A DNA stretch of 5,910 bases from Candidatus Krumholzibacteriia bacterium (GTDB lineage: Bacteria; Krumholzibacteriota; Krumholzibacteriia; Krumholzibacteriales; Krumholzibacteriaceae): NCBI GenBank assembly GCA_028696635.1, contig JAQVGR010000124.1:1-5910 (forward strand). The letters are read 5' to 3'. Positions 1 through 5,910 of this stretch are shown piece by piece. How positions within the stretch are numbered: the first letter of the stretch is position 1; the number at the start of each line of letters is the position of its first letter. A program made the translations under genes and the position numbers. The notes under the pieces are model-generated. The model had not been told where the DNA came from. It worked only from the letters and a program-made list of their open reading frames with translations, and searched no databases.

Positions 1-284
1 GGCTGCAGCTGATGCTCGGCGACCGCATGGGCGTATGCCCCCGGCAGGACCGACTTGATCGCTTCCTGATGCACCTCGTCCCCGTAACGCCTCATCACGG
101 CCTCTCGCGGGGCCTTCCCTTTCCGGAAACCGGGTATGGCCACCGAGGCGGCGATATCCTTGAGCGCCTTCTCCTTCTCGGCAAGGAACCGCTCGCGGGC
201 CACCTCGATCGCCAGCGAGCGGCGGCAGTCGTCCCCCGAGGTCACCGTGACACTGATCCCCGTCTTGTCCTGATCTTCCGCCAT
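1..284 (-). CDS. tig: Trigger factor, N-terminal part (runs off left edge)
   Basis: This is the first 94 codons of trigger factor, the ribosome-bound chaperone and peptidyl-prolyl isomerase that receives nascent chains at the exit tunnel. The start is the ATG at 284-282 on the minus strand. It is supported by a GGAAAGG Shine-Dalgarno sequence at 296-290, five bases upstream. The protein opens MAEDQDKTGISVTV, and residues 50-59 (IPGFRKGKAP) are the family's ribosome-docking signature, with the Phe-Arg-Lys that contacts ribosomal protein L23. The following VMRRYGDEVHQEAI stretch also matches the N-terminal domain. The PPIase and C-terminal chaperone domains lie outside the window. A tRNA-Leu gene sits 63 bases upstream on the same strand, so the two may share a transcript. 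In many bacteria clpP and clpX follow tig, but that cannot be seen here. Confidence 0.95.
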   Translation of the reverse strand, partial: MAEDQDKTGISVTVTSGDDCRRSLAIEVARERFLAEKEKALKDIAASVAIPGFRKGKAPREAVMRRYGDEVHQEAIKSVLPGAYAHAVAEHQLQ

Positions 285-317
285 CGTCGCCTTTCCGGTC
301 GCAATCGGTCGGGAGGC

Positions 318-334
318 TCCGGCCGTTGGCCGGA
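318..334 (-). other. Perfect hairpin in the tRNA-Leu/tig spacer
   Basis: A 7-bp perfect stem (TCCGGCC / GGCCGGA) closes a 3-nt loop, read AAC on the minus strand. It lies between the 3' end of the tRNA and the start of tig. No U-run follows it, so it is not a standard intrinsic terminator. It might act in 3' processing of the tRNA or as a weak pause or partial terminator before tig. A second short palindrome (GGATATCC, 332-339) overlaps its edge. The structure is seen directly; any role is inference. Confidence 0.5.
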
Positions 335-347
335 TATCCGCCGAGTG

Positions 348-428
348 TGCGAGAGGGGGGACTCGAACCCCCACGGGTCTCCCCACTGGATCCTAAATCC
401 AGCGCGTCTGCCGTTCCGCCACTCTCGC
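348..428 (-). tRNA. tRNA-Leu, anticodon UAG
   Basis: Read on the minus strand, this is a complete class II tRNA of 81 nt. The acceptor stem is GCGAGAG (428-422) paired with CTCTCGC (355-349), and the discriminator base is A at 348. The anticodon stem is CTGGA/TCCAG with loop TTTAGGA, which puts anticodon UAG at 395-393; it reads leucine codon CUA and, by wobble, other CUN codons. A 13-nt variable arm (373-385) can form GGG/CCC, as expected for leucine tRNAs. The T arm is GGGGG-TTCGAGT-CCCCC. The discriminator is followed by CAC, so the terminal CCA is not encoded and must be added by CCA nucleotidyltransferase. The gene lies upstream of tig on the same strand. Confidence 0.97.
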
Positions 429-589
429 GCTATGAAACCTTAGTTATATCATTTCATTACAAATTGTTACAGAACATCAACTCCGTTCGCTCGACCGGAG
501 CATGGCCGCGCAACGGATAATCTAACCGTTCAGGGCCCAATTTTCAACGACCAATGCTGCAAGTCCTCTGCCACGGATGCGGAGCGGCC
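429..589. other. Intergenic gap between enoyl-CoA hydratase and tRNA-Leu
   Basis: No convincing coding sequence is seen here. The left part holds the AT-rich tRNA promoter region. The rest contains two short inverted repeats: CTCCG/CGGAG (481-485 and 496-500) and AACGG/CCGTT (512-516 and 526-530). Neither is followed by a T-run on the minus strand, so I cannot name a terminator for the hydratase gene that ends at 590. Confidence 0.5.
443..471 (-). promoter_or_regulatory. Candidate promoter for tRNA-Leu (and perhaps tig)
   Basis: The segment 431-480 is markedly AT-rich in an otherwise GC-rich window. On the minus strand it contains TATAAC (448-443) as a -10 hexamer, and TGTAAC (471-466) 17 bases upstream as a poor -35. 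Transcription would start a few bases before the tRNA 5' end at 428, as expected for a stable-RNA gene with a short leader. The position and AT island are persuasive; the exact -35 is uncertain. Confidence 0.5.
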
Positions 590-1372
590 TCAACGCCCGG
601 TGAACTTCGCCTCGCGCTTTTCGATGAAGGCGCTCATACCCTCCCGGAAGTCCTCCGTACCGCAGGTCATCGCGAACAGATCCTGTTCGAGCCTGCACCC
701 CTCCTCGAAGGCTATCTCGGTCCCGTGCAGCACCGCCTCCATCACGGCCTTGAGGGCGAACGGCGGCTTGCTCATCAGCAGCGCGGCGAGCTTCGATGTC
801 TCGGCCTCGAGGTCGTCGTGGGCGACCACCTTGTTCACGAGGCCGATCCGCAGCGCCTCCTCCGCGCCGATGATCCTCCCGGTGAGCATCAGCTCCATCG
901 CGAGACCGCGCGGAACGAGCCGCGACAGTCGCACGGTTCCGCCATAACCCGGTATAGTGCCGAGGGTTATCTCGGGTTGACCGAGTTTCGCCTTATCGCT
1001 CGCGATGCGCACCGTGCAGGCCATGGCGATCTCGCACCCTCCGCCGAGCGCGAAGCCGTTGACTGCGGCGATGACCGGCTTGCCGAGGTTCTCTATCAGG
1101 TTGCAGAGGCGGTGGCCCCGTTCCGAAAAGGTCTTCCCGCCGAGCAGCCCCTGCTCGCGCAGCTCGGGGATGTCGGCCCCGGCGGCAAACGACTTCCCGC
1201 CCTCCCCGGTCAGCACGACGACCCTGACCGAGCCGTCGTCCCTGAGAGCGGTGAACGATTCGATGAGCTCGCAGATCGTCCTGATGTTGAGCGCATTGAG
1301 CTTGTCGGGCCTGTTGATCGACACCCTCGCCAGCCCGTCGGCGACATCCACTTTAATACATTCGTACGACAT
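590..1372 (-). CDS. Enoyl-CoA hydratase (crotonase family)
   Basis: This complete 260-residue protein has the usual length of a single-domain crotonase, which hydrates trans-2-enoyl-CoA to 3-hydroxyacyl-CoA in fatty-acid or amino-acid breakdown or in butyryl-CoA-type pathways. The N-terminus has the typical INRPDKLNALN stretch (20-30). AAGADI (63-68) and GGG (110-112) form the CoA-binding and oxyanion-hole region. Both catalytic glutamates of true hydratases are present: E114 in GGGCEIA and E134 in GQPEITLGTIPG. That favours hydratase activity over the isomerases, hydrolases or decarboxylases of the superfamily. The C-terminal EGMSAFIEKREAKFTGR is also typical. The ATG at 1372 has an AGGAG Shine-Dalgarno at 1383-1379, six bases upstream. 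No other beta-oxidation gene is visible nearby. Chain-length preference and pathway cannot be told from sequence, so I give no gene symbol. Confidence 0.95.
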   Translation of the reverse strand: MSYECIKVDVADGLARVSINRPDKLNALNIRTICELIESFTALRDDGSVRVVVLTGEGGKSFAAGADIPELREQGLLGGKTFSERGHRLCNLIENLGKPVIAAVNGFALGGGCEIAMACTVRIASDKAKLGQPEITLGTIPGYGGTVRLSRLVPRGLAMELMLTGRIIGAEEALRIGLVNKVVAHDDLEAETSKLAALLMSKPPFALKAVMEAVLHGTEIAFEEGCRLEQDLFAMTCGTEDFREGMSAFIEKREAKFTGR

Positions 1373-1397
1373 TAGTTACTCCTTTCTCGGTCATGAC

Positions 1398-1426
1398 ATT
1401 AAAGATGGCATGTCCGTTGCTGTCAA
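1398..1426 (-). promoter_or_regulatory. Sigma-70-type promoter of the enoyl-CoA hydratase gene
   Basis: On the minus strand a perfect -35 hexamer TTGACA (1426-1421) and a -10 hexamer TTTAAT (1403-1398, five of six consensus bases) are separated by exactly 17 bases. Transcription would start near 1391, leaving a leader of about 18-20 nt that contains the AGGAG ribosome site. This is a strong-looking housekeeping promoter. It overlaps the 5' end of the longest possible reading of the divergent gene, which argues for that gene starting further downstream. Confidence 0.8.
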
Positions 1427-1479
1427 CATCAAAGTATGCCGGCCGGGTCCGAAGGGCGGGCCCCGCGCGGCCGAGTGCT

Positions 1480-4149
1480 ATGCGAGCAGTATCCGCACTA
1501 TTGACGTGTATCATGCTGGCTTCGGACGCCGCCGCAGCCGGAGCGTCGGGGACGGCCGGCAGCGAGGCGGCTCTGCGCGGTCGGCTCGTCTCCCTGCTGC
1601 AGAGCAGGGACCCGATCGAGGATCTCCCGCCGGTCCATCCGCTCAGACCCCTTGCCGAGGCGCCGATCCTGGCGACATTCTCCTGCCTCCTGCTCGAGGA
1701 CGATCATGACGCGCTGGCCCGATTCTATCCGCGCATAGCGGCGCACGTGCACCGCTGCTTCGCTGCGGAGCGCTCGACGCCGGCCGGGTTCGTGCGCGGC
1801 ACCCCGCTCGATCCCTCCGGCCCGGCGCATCCGGGGATCAACGCGCTCGCCGCCATCGAGCTGCACAGCCTCTCCCGGATCGCCGCCGCAGCCGGCAGAG
1901 ACGAGGACGCCATCGAGCTGCGCTCGTGGTCGAACGAATTCGCCCGGTCGGTCCACAGGTACTTCTACGACTATGCCGCGGGGATTTTCATGCCGGTCGG
2001 TCCGGACGGCCTCTTCGAGTCGGTCTATCTCCCCGACCAGCTCCTCCCCTTCGCGGCGGGACGGAGCATCGGCCCGCAGGCGGCCGGTCGCGCGGCTCAG
2101 CGCATCTTCCACGAAACGACGCTGCACAGGTCGGAACCTCGCACCCCGTCGCTCTGGGACGATCCGCTCATGCGGCCGCTCGTCGCGTCGCTGCTCTCCG
2201 GAGTCGACGGCATCCCGCGGGAGGAACTCGCCGCGGTCGTCGAGGCTTCCGCTTCACGCTCCTCGCCGCGCGAGCCGGCCGCCGAACAGGGCCGCTGGAT
2301 CGCGTTCTGGAGCGATTCGGCGGGCGCCCTCGCCCGTCTCCGCCCGCCCGACGACGACATCTTCATCCTGCGCCGGCTTCATGACCTGCTCGGGCGGGAA
2401 CAGCTCCTGCTCCCCGATCTTCGCGCGCCGTTCGCGGCCGACATCGATTCCGTTTCGGCGTGCCTGAGCGCTCCCTCCCTCGATCTCGAGCGGCATATCG
2501 CCGCGACAGCGGCGGTCAACCGTCTTCTCGCCGCGATCTCGTCGACGGCCGGAATCCTCGAGCAGGGCGAGCGCGTATGGAAGGTGTTCGACGAGTATCG
2601 GTGGGACCGGCTCTCCCCCCGCCTGCGCAAGCTCATCGTCGAGTCGCACCGCTTGTCGATCGAGGACCTCATGGCGGCCAAGCGGACGCTCTCGGCGACG
2701 ATGATGAAGACGACGGGGATCGTCGCCCAGATCCGTCTCCCCGACCGGCCGGTGCCGGCGGGACTTGAGGTGGATATCGAAGCGCTCATCCGCTCCGAAC
2801 GCGCCCCTCTCCGTATAGATCGCGGGTTTCTCCAGGCGGCGGGCAACCGCTGGGAGATCGTCCGTCAGGGCGAGACACATCGGCTGCTCCCGCAGGCGGG
2901 ACCGTCGCGATGGACGAGAACCCTCCCGCTGCCTCCGGGAACCGAGGCGGGGCTGGTCCCTGTCGACGCCTTTCTCGACCTTCTCGTCGACGGACGCCGC
3001 GTGGAGCTGCACCTGATGGAGAGCTTCACGCTGACGATGGGATTCGACGTCACGATCAATTTCCCGGACGGCCGCCGGATCGACCGGGCGCGGATCCCTC
3101 TCACCATCGCTCTGAAACATCCTCCCGGGACGCGGATGCAGGGCAGCGTCAGGGGTGCCACGATCGAAGGGATATCGTTCGATCCCGGGCTCCCCGCCAG
3201 GTTCGCCGTCAGGGAGGGATCGGGGATCACCAATCTGCCGCTCGAGATAGACGCCTCGGAGGCGGCGTCGCCCGGACGCTATCCGCTGAGCCTGTCGGTT
3301 CTCGTCGACGGAGCGGTGGTGGCGAACTTCGACGAGACCCTCGTGGTGCCGATCCGGTGGCTTCACCTCGGTCCGATGTCGGGCGGGTCCCGTGCGATCG
3401 AGAACGCCGTCCCTCACACCGACGACATGCTCGGCATGCACGAGATCGGGGACGGAAACGCGGCGAGATGGCGAAGGGTGCCTGCCGGAGCCCTCGACGC
3501 ATCCGGAGCGGTGCTTCCCGGAAGGCTCTACGGAAACGAACCCGGACGGAGCATGCTGATCTACACGGTGCTGACGGCAAAGACCCGGAGCGCGGTGCGC
3601 TGGAGCATAGAAACCGCCTCGAGCGCCCGTCTGTGGATCAACGGCGTCCCTATGACGTCGCCGGGAGTCGAAGCTCACGAAGGCGTGACCGTGCTCCGCG
3701 AGGGGAACAATACCGTCCTCCTGGCGTCGTCATGGGATGAGAGGCCCGAGCGGATTCTCTTCGAGGTCTGCGACGACGGAGGGCTGCCCCTTGCCGGCCT
3801 GACCAACCCCGTCGATGAGGTGATCGCCGACCTCGCGCGGCGGTTCGGCGAGACGCCGGACATCTCCCCCGCCGTAATGAGCGATCAGCCGCGCGAGGTG
3901 ACCTTCGCCCTCGAGTATCCCGGAGCCCGCGAGGTCTCGCTGATCGGCGAGTTCAACAGCTGGGAGCCGGAGGCTGCGCCGATGCGTCTGCTCGGCGGGC
4001 AGATGTGGCGCGTGAACGTCTGCCTCCCCCCGGGGACCTATACGTACAAGTTCCTTGTCGACCGCAAGCTGCGGATCGCGGATCCGCGGGCCGCGGCCGT
4101 GGAGCCCGACGGGTTCGGCGGCCTGAACTCCGTAATCACCGTGAAATAG
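1480..4149 (+). CDS. Exported multidomain protein: GH63/trehalase-like helical region plus C-terminal CBM48 glycogen-binding domain
   Basis: This large protein (889 residues from the chosen start) is predicted to be exported. From the ATG at 1480 it begins MRAVSALLTCIMLASDAAAAG, a good Sec signal peptide with likely cleavage after the AAAA run. The frame is open back to ATGs at 1393 and 1405, but those overlap the divergent promoter and give an overlong charged leader; 1480 has only a weak GAG ribosome site, so the start is uncertain. Residues about 30-260 are helical. The pattern PILA (62-65), ALAAIELHSLSRIAAAAG (122-139), RYFYDYAAGIFMPV (160-173) and PSLWDDP (223-229) recalls (alpha/alpha)6 barrels of GH63/trehalase-like glycosidases. 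Residues 326-413 are more helix, and 417-631 are beta-rich, perhaps Ig-like. Residues 690-770 look like a jelly-roll lectin-like module (RLWINGVPM, LREGNNTVLLAS). Residues 803-889 are a CBM48/AMPK-type domain: GEFNSW with W828, GTYTYKF with K857, and LNSVITVK at the end. Function is unknown; alpha-glucan binding is likely, hydrolysis doubtful. Confidence 0.85.
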   Translation: MRAVSALLTCIMLASDAAAAGASGTAGSEAALRGRLVSLLQSRDPIEDLPPVHPLRPLAEAPILATFSCLLLEDDHDALARFYPRIAAHVHRCFAAERSTPAGFVRGTPLDPSGPAHPGINALAAIELHSLSRIAAAAGRDEDAIELRSWSNEFARSVHRYFYDYAAGIFMPVGPDGLFESVYLPDQLLPFAAGRSIGPQAAGRAAQRIFHETTLHRSEPRTPSLWDDPLMRPLVASLLSGVDGIPREELAAVVEASASRSSPREPAAEQGRWIAFWSDSAGALARLRPPDDDIFILRRLHDLLGREQLLLPDLRAPFAADIDSVSACLSAPSLDLERHIAATAAVNRLLAAISSTAGILEQGERVWKVFDEYRWDRLSPRLRKLIVESHRLSIEDLMAAKRTLSATMMKTTGIVAQIRLPDRPVPAGLEVDIEALIRSERAPLRIDRGFLQAAGNRWEIVRQGETHRLLPQAGPSRWTRTLPLPPGTEAGLVPVDAFLDLLVDGRRVELHLMESFTLTMGFDVTINFPDGRRIDRARIPLTIALKHPPGTRMQGSVRGATIEGISFDPGLPARFAVREGSGITNLPLEIDASEAASPGRYPLSLSVLVDGAVVANFDETLVVPIRWLHLGPMSGGSRAIENAVPHTDDMLGMHEIGDGNAARWRRVPAGALDASGAVLPGRLYGNEPGRSMLIYTVLTAKTRSAVRWSIETASSARLWINGVPMTSPGVEAHEGVTVLREGNNTVLLASSWDERPERILFEVCDDGGLPLAGLTNPVDEVIADLARRFGETPDISPAVMSDQPREVTFALEYPGAREVSLIGEFNSWEPEAAPMRLLGGQMWRVNVCLPPGTYTYKFLVDRKLRIADPRAAAVEPDGFGGLNSVITVK

Positions 4150-4171
4150 CCGGGGCTACGAAAGGAGTGCT

Positions 4172-4200
4172 TTGCCGCGGCGGCGTACGTCCGTTATACT
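4172..4200 (+). promoter_or_regulatory. Sigma-70-type promoter of the outer-membrane protein gene
   Basis: TTGCCG (4172-4177, four of six consensus bases) and TATACT (4195-4200, five of six) are separated by exactly 17 bases, in the 89-nt gap after the large exported-protein gene. Transcription would begin near 4207, giving a leader of about 30 nt with the GGAAAGGA ribosome site at 4226-4233. The downstream gene can therefore be transcribed independently of its upstream neighbour. Confidence 0.7.
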
Positions 4201-4238
4201 GTTCTTGCCCGAGAGATCGTCCAACGGAAAGGACCGGC

Positions 4239-4856
4239 GTGAGAGCGCACAGGGCATTTCTGAGAATCAGGCGCGCGGCGCTTGTTTCGGCATGCGCGGC
4301 GACCGTGGCGGCCGGATGCGTCCCCGGGTCGTCGCACGCCCGGCAGGTCCGCCGCCTCAGCGCGGGGCTTTCTCCCGCATGCTACTTCTTCGACGCCTCG
4401 TACTGGGGGATCGAAGGGGGCTGCGGAGCGGATCTCGTGCTCCGCTGCGAGATCGCCAACAATCTGTTCGTGGAGAACAGGCTCGGCGGATACGGCGCAT
4501 CCCAGGACGGGGCCGGGATTACCGGATTCAACGGCCAGATAGGGATCATCCACTTTCTGCCCTACTGGATCCCGAACAGGCCGTCGTTCCGGGCCGGGTT
4601 CGCCCTCATGACGGTCAACCCCGTGATCTCCGACCCTGTCGAAACGTTCCGCCCTTCCCAGACCGTACTCTATTTCGTGACGGGACTCGGCATCACCCGG
4701 TCGCTGCGCGAATACCTCCAGCTCGAGCTCGGCGTCGACCTGCTCGTCACGCCCTTCCGGTACCGGGTGTATCATTTCTACCGGCAGTATGTCGATGCGG
4801 GCGAGGAGCGCTTCCTGCACGGGGCGGTCACGATCGGCGCGAGCTATACGTTCTAG
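4239..4856 (+). CDS. Small outer-membrane beta-barrel protein (hypothetical)
   Basis: This 205-residue protein of unknown specific function looks like an outer-membrane beta-barrel. The chosen start is GTG at 4239, preceded five bases upstream by a strong GGAAAGGA ribosome site and by a clear promoter. The frame stays open upstream to 4005, but that part overlaps the previous gene and reads as arginine-rich noise. The N-terminus (basic RAHRAFLRIRRAA, then a hydrophobic stretch ALVSACAATVAAG) is a signal peptide. Cleavage could follow SSHA at residue 34; the cysteine at 27 (VAAGC) is a weak alternative lipobox. The rest alternates hydrophobic and polar residues in strand-like blocks with Gly, Tyr and Phe (for example TVLYFVTGLGITRSL and LQLELGVDLLV). 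It ends in GASYTF, and a terminal phenylalanine is the classic signal for barrel assembly by BamA. The size suits an 8-stranded barrel. I do not recognise a named family. Confidence 0.8.
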   Translation: MRAHRAFLRIRRAALVSACAATVAAGCVPGSSHARQVRRLSAGLSPACYFFDASYWGIEGGCGADLVLRCEIANNLFVENRLGGYGASQDGAGITGFNGQIGIIHFLPYWIPNRPSFRAGFALMTVNPVISDPVETFRPSQTVLYFVTGLGITRSLREYLQLELGVDLLVTPFRYRVYHFYRQYVDAGEERFLHGAVTIGASYTF

Positions 4857-4899
4857 GATGACACACGGGAGAAGACATCCGACCCCGGCATGACGCGCC
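4857..4899. other. Short spacer between convergent genes
   Basis: Only 43 bases separate the stop codons of the beta-barrel gene and the metallopeptidase gene, which face each other. The only inverted repeat is a 5-bp GGATG/CATCC (4856-4860 and 4876-4880) with a 15-nt loop and no T-run. No intrinsic terminator is evident for either direction, so transcripts may overlap at their 3' ends. Confidence 0.5.
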
Positions 4900-5910
4900 T
4901 CATCGCACGATGACCAGCTTGAATGTTCTTCGCGCGCGTCCCCAGTCGACCGAGCAGAAGTAGACCCCGCTCGCGAACCCGGCGGCGGGGGGCTCCCACA
5001 CTATCTCGTGAGTGCCCCGGGCATACGCGCCGTCCGCCGCCGTGCCGGCGGGCCTGCCGGCGACGTCGAATATCCGCACCCGCACCGTGCGCCGCTCGGG
5101 GGTGAAGAAGCCGATGGTGACCCGGCCGCTCGAGGGATTGGGATACGGCTGGAACGCGACGAAGGGGTACTCCTCGATCGAATGCTCCCCCGGGAGCACC
5201 AGCTCGCTGCTGCCGTCGTCGTAGAAGACGACGGCGCGGTACCGGTATACGGCGCCGGGAACGACCGTCTCGTCGGTGTAGATGAAGTTACCCGCCGCAT
5301 TTCTCAGGGTGTCGGCCTCGACGAGCGCGAACGGCCCGCCGTCGTCTGACCGGTAGAGCAGGCTCCCCCGCAAGCCGTCGCCTCCCTCGACGATCCAGAC
5401 GGGACGCAGCCAGCTGCGGCCTCGCTCGACGTCGGCGAGCAGTATACGCGAACCGACGGCCAGGCCGCCCTCGACCGCCTCCGGGCGGCCGTCTCCGTCG
5501 AGCAGAATCACGTCCCAGTCTCCGTCGAACAGCTCCGCGGCGTCGAAACGCGCGACGATCAGATTCTCGCCGTACCAGATCACTTCCCGGGACGACACCG
5601 CGGCGTTCGATCGCGCGAGCAGGCATGAAGCTCCGTAGTCCATGTCGGCCCCCGAAAGCGTGATCTCGAACAGACCTCCCCCGAAGGCGTCGATCGAGTC
5701 GGGGGTGATCGAATCTATCCGCGGCGGCCGCATCCCGGCGGCGAAGAGGGCCGAGCCGGCGCTGATCCCGGTGATCGAGACCGGCGTCTGTCTGCCCGCG
5801 TTGTCGAGACTCGCTGGAACGGACGACGAGGTGAACGAGCGGTTCACCGCGCTCCCCGGCCACGGGTCCCCGGCGTCTCCCTGGTTCCCGTTCTCGTAGA
5901 CGGGGACCAG
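4900..5910 (-). CDS. Secreted M6-family (immune inhibitor A-like) metallopeptidase, C-terminal part with T9SS/FlgD-like sorting domain (runs off right edge)
   Basis: The last 336 residues of a larger exported protein are present; the frame is open through the right edge, so the GTG at 5847 is not its start. Residues 1-58 of the visible part (ENGNQGDAGDPWPGS, then VNRSFTSSSVPASLDNAG and PVSITGIS) match the segment that follows the catalytic domain in M6-family (InhA-like) metallopeptidases. The zinc-binding HExxH motif would lie outside the window. Residues 62-153 resemble an IPT/TIG-type Ig fold (IDSITPDSIDAFGGGLFEITL). Residues 166-250 look like a fibronectin-III-type module (GAVYRYRAVVFYDDGS). 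Residues 252-336 form a C-terminal sorting domain: PYPNPSSG, VRIFDVAGR, SGVYFCSV, and a basic KLVIVR end, as in T9SS type A or FlgD-Ig domains. The likely role is a surface-attached or secreted protease. The tail is certain to be a sorting-type domain; the peptidase assignment rests on the short N-terminal match. Confidence 0.75.
   Translation of the reverse strand: MVPVYENGNQGDAGDPWPGSAVNRSFTSSSVPASLDNAGRQTPVSITGISAGSALFAAGMRPPRIDSITPDSIDAFGGGLFEITLSGADMDYGASCLLARSNAAVSSREVIWYGENLIVARFDAAELFDGDWDVILLDGDGRPEAVEGGLAVGSRILLADVERGRSWLRPVWIVEGGDGLRGSLLYRSDDGGPFALVEADTLRNAAGNFIYTDETVVPGAVYRYRAVVFYDDGSSELVLPGEHSIEEYPFVAFQPYPNPSSGRVTIGFFTPERRTVRVRIFDVAGRPAGTAADGAYARGTHEIVWEPPAAGFASGVYFCSVDWGRARRTFKLVIVR

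Noticed and set aside
12..443. Plus-strand open frame across tig and the tRNA
   Set aside because: It runs antisense to trigger factor and through the tRNA gene, so it is a shadow.
512..530. AACGG/CCGTT inverted repeat as a terminator of the hydratase gene
   Set aside because: The stem is only 5 bp with a 9-nt loop and no T-run follows on the minus strand.
554..1375. Plus-strand open frame opposite the enoyl-CoA hydratase gene
   Set aside because: The minus strand encodes a full crotonase with both catalytic glutamates and a strong promoter; the antisense reading has no family features.
2254..3678. Long antisense open frame (474 codons) inside the large exported-protein gene
   Set aside because: It is rich in Arg, His, Asp and Pro, with no recognisable motif or ribosome site. 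Long antisense frames are expected opposite GC-rich genes, and the plus-strand protein has clear domains.
4005..4238. Upstream extension of the beta-barrel frame
   Set aside because: It overlaps the end of the CBM48 domain in another frame, is Arg/Gly-rich, and would bury the signal peptide. The GTG at 4239 has a far better ribosome site.
4172..4861. TTG-started frame of 229 codons overlapping the beta-barrel gene, with an AAAGGAG just upstream (4161-4167)
   Set aside because: The ribosome-like site is tempting, but the predicted protein is arginine-rich noise with no signal peptide, and its TTG is the first base triplet of the promoter -35. The overlapping frame has a signal peptide, strand pattern and terminal Phe.
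4856..4880. GGATG/CATCC repeat as a bidirectional terminator between the convergent genes
   Set aside because: The stem is 5 bp with a 15-nt loop and has no U-run on either side.

Overview
The window is GC-rich bacterial chromosome with five protein-coding genes, two of them cut by the window edges, and one tRNA gene. The gene set suggests a Gram-negative from the FCB side of the tree. It holds a small outer-membrane beta-barrel protein, a secreted M6-type metallopeptidase ending in a type-IX-secretion/FlgD-like sorting domain, and a large exported protein with an isoamylase/AMPK-type glycogen-binding domain. That mix together with high GC fits candidate phyla such as Krumholzibacteriota, Eisenbacteria or Latescibacterota. 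This is an inference from gene content, not a phylogenetic placement.

Layout. The left part (1-428, minus strand) holds the start of trigger factor (tig), preceded by a tRNA-Leu(UAG) gene that has its own AT-rich promoter region. The 63-nt spacer between them contains a perfect hairpin. After a 161-nt gap comes a complete crotonase-family enoyl-CoA hydratase on the minus strand (590-1372), with a near-consensus sigma-70 promoter at 1398-1426. A large plus-strand gene (about 1480-4149) diverges from it. It encodes a predicted exported protein of about 889 residues with an alpha-helical, GH63/trehalase-like N-terminal half, beta-sandwich modules and a C-terminal CBM48-type domain. Next, on the same strand, is a small outer-membrane beta-barrel gene (4239-4856) with its own near-consensus promoter (4172-4200). 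Converging on it from the right edge is the 3' part of the M6-type metallopeptidase gene (4900-5910, minus).

How the genes work together. The left half is housekeeping: protein folding, translation and acyl-CoA metabolism. The right half encodes three predicted cell-envelope or exported proteins. They are neighbours, but each appears to be a separate transcription unit and I see no proof of a shared pathway. I see no CRISPR array, insertion sequence, prophage or defence island. The most distinctive item is the exported protein with a normally cytoplasmic glycogen-binding module joined to a helical-barrel region that seems to lack the usual catalytic signature.
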